Assembly: GCA_039621445.1 (NCBI GenBank)
Contig: CP154956.1
Location: 11,035,443-11,099,442, forward strand
Direction: 5' to 3'
DNA length: 64,000 nt
Origin: Euglena gracilis
Lineage: Eukaryota; Euglenida; Euglenophyceae; Euglenales
The notes under the pieces were generated by a model that was given only the letters and a program-made list of their open reading frames with translations, was not told where the DNA came from and did not search any database. Every line of letters begins with the position of its first letter. Positions within the stretch are counted from its first letter, which is position 1. Of the stretch, positions 21,401 to 30,400 are shown in pieces. Made by a program: the position numbers and the translations under genes.

Positions 21401-24400
21401 TCTTCCTGCAGCTCCACACCCGCACCTGCACTGGAAGAAGGCCCACTGCAGTTAGTCAGGTGCGGCCTCCTCGCTCTCAAATGATCTTGAAACGACAGAG
21501 AAAGGCGACCAACGGATGATTCTGGTAATATGTCACCATGTCCTGTTTTCTCACCTGACCCCCAACAACATCCACTCACAACCCAGTCTCAGCCCTGGGC
21601 CCATCCGCATCACGGGCAACATCCCCTCCGGCGTCCCGGGGCCCACCGTGAGCTGGTTCTTCCCCATGTCCAATTTCGGCTCCAAGTTCATGCTCGCCAT
21701 CATTGTGCTGCTGATCGACCTGCTGGAGTCCATCTCCATTGCCCGGTCAATGAACAGGCTTCCCCCTTTTTGCCACTCCTGAGGCTGGCTTCCAGCCGAC
21801 CAGACAAGAATTATCGACGATGGTCAGAGGGTTTTTTTTAGTCGTGGACCCCCAGGGGGGGGGGAGGGGGGGTGGGGTGGGGTGGGTGGGTCCGGCCGAG
21901 CCCCCCCTGGGGGGGTCCCCCCGGAGGGGGGTGGGATATACTTTTCGGCGCCGAATAAGTGCTATTTTAGTACTTTTCGCGATTTTTCGGCCATTTTTTG
22001 TGGGTCCCCCGGGACCCCCCCCAGGGGTGGGGTGGGTGGACCCCTGACTGGAAACTAGTTTTTAGAATAGTCAGAAAAACAAAAAATCAGCAGTTCAAAA
22101 ACTGTGGAAGCACGTTCGAAACGTCTTGGGGCCGCAGTTTCCGCCAGCAGTTTTTCTTCAGTGCCAGGAGCCGGGTACCTGTCACAACCCTGGGTGTCAA
22201 GTGACAGTCGCCCACCTTTTGGGCAGGCAACCCAAAGAACAAAAGGCACAGCCTGGCTGGGGCCATCCAATGTTTTGTTTTCCTCTCCATGCCACTTTCA
22301 GGGTTTTTTTTAATCTTGGACCCCCTCCCCCGAGGGGGGGGGAGGGGGGGGTAGGGTGGGTGGGTCCCTTGGACCCCGGGGGGGGGGTGCCGACCCCCCC
22401 CCCCCCCCCCCCCCGGTCTTAAAAAACCCCTGGCCACTTTCTTTACCCAAGTGATCCCACAGTACTCCACAGAAGGCAATGAAGTTGCGTCCCAATGTTC
22501 CGTCTCCGCAAGGGCAGAAAGCCGTGATTTGGGGCGGAGCATAATCGCTGCATAGGGACCAGTGATGAGGTGGGGCCTGGGTGTGGCGGCCCTGAATGGC
22601 TACCATCTCAACCCCACGGCGGAGATCCGGGGTTTGGGGATTGCCAACATTGTGGGGGCATGAGCAGGGTTTGGCATCTTTTTTCTGGCATTGCTTGGTT
22701 TAGTCCTCATTCGAGTGACAACAGAAGTGACAGAAGGCTGCACGATCGAAGGTGAATGTTATTGTCCTTTTTTTTGCCATATTCTATTTTCACAAAAGGA
22801 ATTCAGCACAATTTAACAGTTGGAGTTTTGGACCACCGGATCTTGAAAGTGCATGAAATCCAACTTATGTTGCTTGTTTGTTATTTGTTCATTATTTTTG
22901 GCATTTCTGGTTGGTTTTTTTTGCATGCAGAGAAGTCCAAATCCCTGGCAGCGCTTCAACTGCTACACCACCACTGGGTCCTTCTCCCGCAGCTCTCTCA
23001 CCAACGCCCAAGGCGCCAAGTCCCAACTTGCTGGCATGCGCAGGCAACCCAGTTGGAAAATCCACTGCCCCCCTCCCCCCTCAATCCATCTGCAGGTTTG
23101 CTCTTTTCCTCCTTTTGGGGAATGGATGAGTTCCACAATGAAGAAGTTTGGTGTGCAGTGCATCACCACTGATGCGGGTGTCACAGCAGGGATTCCCTCT
23201 GATTTGTGGCACGAATGATCACGAATAATCACGAATCACCACGAATTTCGGATTTTTCGAAAATCACGAATAATCACGAATATCACGAATAACCACGAAT
23301 GAGATTTTTTTTCCTGGGAATTTTTTTCTTTACAAATGTAGTCATTCAGCATTCGGAACTGTGTTTTATTTGTTCTTTAGAAAATGTCTTCTTCGGATTC
23401 TGACGATGAGTTTGAGGACCGCTTCACTGTTGCGCAACAACATTGGCCGCGAGCGACTTTGCTTTCTGTTTTTGTGATGGATCGTGTTTTCAGCCAAAAA
23501 GGGTTGTTAAAAGGTGACACAAAATGGCCAAAAGCCCAAAAAAAAAAGGCAAAAAGGGCAAAAATGGCCAAAAGTCACCAAAAATTGCCCAAAGTGGCCA
23601 AAAATGGGCCAAAGAGGGCCATAGTGTGGCCAACAGTTGCCAAAGGTGGCCAAAAGCGACCAATCAAGGCAAAAAGTGGTCAAAATGCCTAAAAATACCC
23701 AAAAATGCCCAAAAATGCCCAATAATGGCCAAAAGTGCCAACCATGGTCAAGAAATGGCAAGAATGGCCAAAAACAGTCCAAAATGGCCCCATCTTCGGT
23801 GAATTTTCCTCCGACTTGGGATCCACCCCCCCCTTGTCCAACGACCCCCCCCCCCGTTGGAGACGAGCATTGGCCATTTTAGCGACCGCTAGGATTGGAA
23901 TGCCTCCCCCCTGGGGGGGGGAGGCATTTCCAATCCTAAAAGCATTGTTCTTCCTGCCAGGCAGGGCGTTGCTTAAGAAAATTTGACCCCGGCCCCGTCT
24001 ATGGATTTTTCGTTGAATGTGTCGGGACGGGATTTTTTTTTTTTGCTTAAGGACCGCCCTGCTTCCTGCCGGCATCCCAGCAGTCCATCATTTAGCTGAA
24101 AACCGGGCGGTTTTTTGGAACCACGAATAATCACGAATAATCACGAATAATCATGAATAATCACGAATCAAAAATGGCGGTTTCCACCACGAATGGGAGG
24201 GAAACCCTGGTCACAGCTTTGGACTGCTGCCGGGGTCGGTTTTCAGTTTCCTGAGGGCAGTTTGCTGTGCTTTTGGTTGCTCTCTGGGCATTGTTGCGAG
24301 CCTCAGTTTGGGTTCTCTGGTTCCAGTTACTGCATTGTGCATTATGCTGGTGCTTCTGTGCCTCACAGGGTTGTTCACATACCAACCGGGCACATTGACA

Positions 24401-27400
24401 AGTAGTCAAACCCCTTCAGCCAAAAATCAAAAAAATGATGGGAAATGGTGCTTTTTCTGGACTAACGTCAAATTCTTTGGCTTAAAACCCCATAACGTCT
24501 GAGAAAGGGTTAACAAAAAACAATGAAACAATGGGGTGATTTTTTTTTTGCGACACCCCCCATAAGGGCTCCTCCAAAGACTCATGGGAGTGAAGCAGGC
24601 TTCTTTTTAAGTCACCTGACCCCCCCCCCCCCCCGGGGGGAGGGGGGGGGGGGTGGGGGGGCCCGGCCGGCCCCCCCCCCCCGGGGGGGTCCCGTGCCGG
24701 AGGTGCTGGGTATACCTATTCGGCGCGAAGCGCCGAAAATTTTTGAAAATTGCCTTTAGCGGGCCCGATTTTGGGGGGGGTCCCCAGGGGGTCCCGCGCC
24801 ACCCTGGGGGGGGGCCCCCCCCTCCCCCCCCCCCGCGGGCCTTAAAAAGAAGCCTGGAGTGAAGGGTTCTCAATAAGAACCACCAATGGCAATTCTCAAA
24901 ACAGGGATTCACCACAGGGTCACAAGAAATCATTCTGATCAGGGTGTTGTGTGGACGAGGGGTGTGGACAAAGGGGACACGGCTCCAGGTGATAACCTGG
25001 GCGTTTGGGGGAGGGCAGTGCGAATAACCACACATGGAAATGAAGCTCTGAATCTGGTGGTGGTAAGCCAGAGACAAATGTGTGGATTATTTTACAAGTT
25101 CGTCAAGTTACCCAGTCCAATTAACACCATGTTCGGACTGCAATTTCTCCAACCCTCCCCTCATTTACGACCACCCCCCCGGTCGCAGGTTGCAGGTTTT
25201 GGGGGTGTTACGACCCCCCCCCCGGTCGCAGGTTGCAGGAACCTGGTCGTACGACAGGTTCCAGGGGGGGGGGGGCGGGTAATAAAAAACCCCCATGGAC
25301 CAGCCACTCAGCAGCAGAGCCAGGTCAGAAACTCCGGCAATGGGCCCGCGCCCTCCCCCTCAACGCCATGGCGGCCATCATCATCTCCGCCATGCCGGCG
25401 CTGTTCAACTGGCGGGAGTTCGTCTTCCTGTACAAGGTCAACAAGTTCGACTGCCTCGTGTACTGCACCGCCCTCATCTGCGTCATGATGCTGGGCGTGG
25501 AATGGGACCCAGGACCGTGTGGACCAGCCGTTCAAACTGCCATGTTTCACCCGAGTGCTGGTGCTGGTTTTGGAACTGAATTCCAAAACAAATTTGATGG
25601 CTTTAGGGGAATTACGCACCGCAAAATTTTTAACCAACATTTTCTTTGAAAACCTTTCAAACCCGGTGCCATTTTTGACGTTTCTGGGAATTTTTTTCTG
25701 TTTTTGTCATTTTCCGCTTTCTCTCTCAGAGTTTTGCACATTTTGGCGCATTCCCCGAAAATTCATATTTTTGAGCACTTTTGCATGTTTTTTCCCTCTA
25801 AGGCCCGGATCAGGGGTTTTATAGTCGTGAACCCCCCCGGGGGGGGAAGGGTGGGGTCCGACCGAGCCCCCCCCCAATCCCCAAATTGCAACCTTCCCCA
25901 TTTTTTTGGTTTTTTTTGGCAGCCCCCCAAGGAACCAAGTCTGCATGTTATGAAATTCAGTGAATGCTGCGCAAAAGCAATCCCGGGAAAAGCAACGTGA
26001 GACGTGGTGCTGGCCTTATCAGTGACTGATAAGGCCAGCACAGACTGGACTCTGTGTCCTCCACCCCGCCCTGCCGCAGTCTGGCCATCTCCATCGGAGT
26101 GTCACTGGCCATCGTTGTCCTCTACTCCGCTTTCCCGCAGGTGCGGTTTTCTCCCCACTTGCCCCACTTTTGTTCTGTTTGTTGGACACAGAAGCCACTT
26201 TTCCCTTTTCAAAGGAACTGTTTGCCCCAAGACATTGTTCTGAGATGGAGCGCTTACCTACCTACCCCCGGGAAACTGTCATGCCCGAGAACCTGTCAGG
26301 GTCCCGCCCGGGAAACTGTCAGGGTCCCCGGTACCGGCCAACCTGTCAGTATAGGAAGTTGTCAGGGTCCCCGGTACCGACCAACCTGTCAGGGTCATTT
26401 TTCATTGATTTCCCCTTGAAATGCCCTACCAGGGAAACTGTCAGGGTCCCGCCCGGGAAACCGTCAGGGTCCCTGGTACTGGCCAACCTGTCAGTATAGG
26501 AAGTTGTCAGGGTCCCCGGTACTGGCCAACCTGTCAGGTGACAGTTTCCCGGGGGGGGGGGTAGGTATGGCATAAGCGCCCAACTGGTACCCCCCCTTTT
26601 ATTTGAGGGGGAGAACCAGTTGGGTACCAGGCTTTTTTCAGGGAGGTGCTCCATCGGGGAGTGGTGCACACAGACAAAGAGGGCCAAAGGCCAAACAGCA
26701 CCAGGGATAAAGGGTACCCCCCCCTAGTCGTACGACCACCCCTCATTTACGACCACCCCCCGGTCACAGGTTGCAGGTCATGGGGGTGTTATGACCCCCC
26801 CCCCCGGTCACAGGTTGCAGGAACCCGGTCATATGACTAGGGGGGGGGTACCACACAAACTGCCACAGTGGACACAGGACTGGGTGCTATGGGCAAGCAA
26901 CGGGGGGGGGGCAGTTTCGACCCGGGGGGGGTCGGGTTTTGGGTGGGTAGTGCCATAACACACCCAGTGGCGCCGGGGCAGCAGCAGGCACGGGGACCTA
27001 AAATCCCCTCCCGGGGGGGGGGGGGGGGGGTGGTTTGGGAAGTCGGGGGGGGGTAATGTGTGGAAGACAAAATTTGCACATATTTCGCGTATTTAGCGCA
27101 CATTTCACTTTTTTTTGGCCGAAAAATTTCGCATGGCCTGTGCCAGCACAACCGGCATGGGCCGTGCAATTTTTTTAATGTGGTGACCCTTCCTCTGCAT
27201 GTCATTCATTCTCACAGATCACCATCCAAGGGAACGTCCCCGGCACTGAAGTGTATCGCAGCAGCAGCTGTGCATTTGGGAGCTTGATGGACAAACCATT
27301 CCCCCCTGTTTGGCCCCCCTTCCCCAGAGGAACCCAAGAGAACTGCATTTTTTGGCTTGTGCCTATTCTTTGATGCTAAAATTTTGGCCAAGAGCCGCAA

Positions 27401-30400
27401 AGAACAAAAATCATGCACCTTTCTTTTGAACTGTCAAATCCCGGTCTAATTACTCTTGTGGCTTTTATTTTGTTTTTTGTTCATTTTTTCCTTCATTTTC
27501 ATTTTTTATTTATTTTTCTTTTTGTTTATTTTTTATTTTTGGTCTTTTCTTGTGTGTTTTTTTTTTTAAGGTTGTGCCCCCTGGTCCTGAACTCTGAGCA
27601 TGCGCAGTCGCTTCCGCAGCCTGAAGCAGGTGGCGACCGCCGAAGAGGTCAACGAGTGCCTCATCATTCGCATCGATGCGCCCATCTACTTCGCCAACAT
27701 CAACCCCCTGCGCACAACGCCCAGGAGCAGCGCCTCGCCAACCCCCAGCACGTGTTTCATATTTGTCTGAGCACCACCCCCCGGTTCTTACCCATATTTC
27801 TGAAGGTCATCTTTTTTTATCTGCGTTTTTCAGAGAAATTTGTCAAAAAGTTCCAAATTTCGGAAATTTCTGAAGCCTGGTTTGGTGAGACGTTGATTTT
27901 TTTCAAGATTTGGTGGTTGTATATGTAGTTGTTGATTTTCATCTAAGTGCTTGCAAGTGCAACAGTGGACCATAAAATAAGGGAATTAATTTTGAATTAG
28001 TTTTCAGCACGAAGCGCCGATTTTTTTTGCGGTCAAAAATTTCCCCCTTGTCCAAGCACCACCCCCTCGTTCTTACTCATGTTTTCCAGTGCTAAGGCAA
28101 GGGGGGGGGGTCAGCCGGCAACCCAACTCCGGGGGGGGGGGAGCAGCACAAGAGCACTTGGTGCAAGGGGTCTCTGGCCTCACCACAAACTGGGCCAGAA
28201 GGGAAGTCAGGGCTGGTCATAAAAGACAAGAAGCTTTTAGTGCAACTAACGTGGGGGGCTCATGGGGGGGGGTCTAGCCAGAACCAGCAGCGCCCAGCCA
28301 GACTGCGGACCCCTGGGCACTGCACACCTGCAGAGCAGTTTTGGGCTGCTGGGCTTCCCCTGCCAGCGATCGACTACTTCGAGGAGCGGAACCAGGTCAT
28401 GGGGCGCAACATCAGCTTCCTGATCCTGGACATGTCTGGCGTGTCCGTGGTGGACGGACCCGCCCAGGCGCATGCCGGGTGGGGGTCGGGGGATTTTTCA
28501 TTTCATGATCCCAACACCATCCCCTGGGGGGGGAGAGGCCCCTGTCTCGGAAATGATCTCTGGTTTCTGGGCTGTCTCTCAATTTTGCTTTTGTTTGCGA
28601 GTCTTGGACCCCCGGGCCCGGGGAGAGGGGGGGAGGGGGTGGGTCCGAGCCCCCCCCCACCCCCCAGGGGGAGTGGGATATACTTTTCGGTGCCAAAAGT
28701 TTGAAAAGGTGCTATTTTTGGCATTTTTTCACGATTTTTTTCGGCCACTTTCGGGGTGGGTGGGTGGGTGGGGGACCCCCCTGGTCTTAAAACCCCTGTG
28801 CCCCTGAGACTCAGGAGGGGATCTGCCACCCCCAGGGTTGTATGGGAAGCTCCGCAGACATGAGGTAGGTGGTAGGGGGAGGGTCCCCCCTGGTTTCGGA
28901 AGGGGAGGGTCCCCACCCACCCCCTCCTCCTCTGCGGAGGCAAAAAAAAATTTTCCGGCGCTTCGCGCCAGGAGTGTATTCTAGGACTTTTTTTGAGGCT
29001 CAACATGAAATTTTGGCAAAATGGCTAAAAATGACCATAAATCGGGAGTTGTCAGAAAATCAAAATACTGTTAGATTGTGCTTTTTAAGGGCTTCAATTT
29101 AGGAATTTGGGCTTTTGATTCCCCACCATTTTTGAGAAATTTCAGAAAAATTAACCTTTTGACCCAAAAAGCGGCCGAAATTTTCGGCGACCGAAAACTG
29201 GAGGTAGGAGGGTCCCCCCCCCCTAGTTTCGGAAGGGGGGTCCCCCCCCCCCGGGATATTCCCATACAACCCTGGCCACCCCGCAGGGGGAAAACCAAAC
29301 AACAAATGCGTGTTTCAATTTTCACCAGCCCGGCTGCCCACCAACCAGGTTGTTGAGTTGTCTTGCTTGCCACCGTTTCGCCATAGTCCATAGGGTGGCA
29401 TGCCTCCTGTAGCCGCGGTCCATTTCTTCAAGTCGCTGGTCAAGGAGCAGCGCCACAAGGGCATCCAAGTGGTCTTGGTGCAGCCCACCAAGCAGGTTGT
29501 TGCCGTGCTGGCCGGGTCCCCTGCCACACCCCCGGTCGACACTATTTGTTTTGTATGAGTTCAAAAGCATTGATTTCGGTTTTCTCCCCAATGTTTTTTT
29601 TGGCGAGGCGTCATCAGGGCGGTCCTTAGGGGACAGGAAAGTTTTTTTTTATTTCCTTAAAGACCGCCCCCCTTTCGGCCAAAGGGCCACCCAAGGGTCG
29701 GACTGGGACTTGAACTGGGGCAAAAATTAAAAAGTCGAAAAACACAGTTTTTGATGATTTGGATGGACAATGGTCCAAGGGTGCCAGGAATCATTTTTTT
29801 CCCCTGATGTCGACCTGTTCTCGCTGAAAAATGCCCAAATTTCTTGCCCATTTTCCTGAATATTTTTCACTGAGTGTGCTGGGACAGCGGAGTTTTTTTT
29901 ATTTTTATTTGCGTAAGGACCGCCTTGGGCGTCATGACCCCCAAAACGAGTCCCCAAACCCCCGAAACATCCCCTTTAGGCACTGCAAAATGGGGGAGGG
30001 ACACATTTGTGTTTTTGTATTTTTGTTTGCCTTTTGATTGGGGCAATGTGTATCATATGTAATGTGTATTGTGCAATGTGTGATATATGTAACAATATGT
30101 ATTTATGTGTGCTTGGGAGTTGCAACCTGGCAAGTGAGCACAATTTTGGTGACAATTTCCCAAAACTTTTTGATTTTTTTTCTGCCATTTGGCCGGGCAT
30201 CTGTGCGCCTGATCCGGTCCGGGCTGGATGATTTGATTGGCCGCGAGTTCATCGGGATGGACATGCACAAGATGGTCCAGTACTGCACCAACCCACCCGG
30301 TGGCAGCATCACGTCAATCAAGTCCTTCAGTCTTCTTCAGTCAGTAGCATCTGCTTATTTTTCCCACAGTGTCAAATCAAGTCTAGCCCCAAAAAATCTG

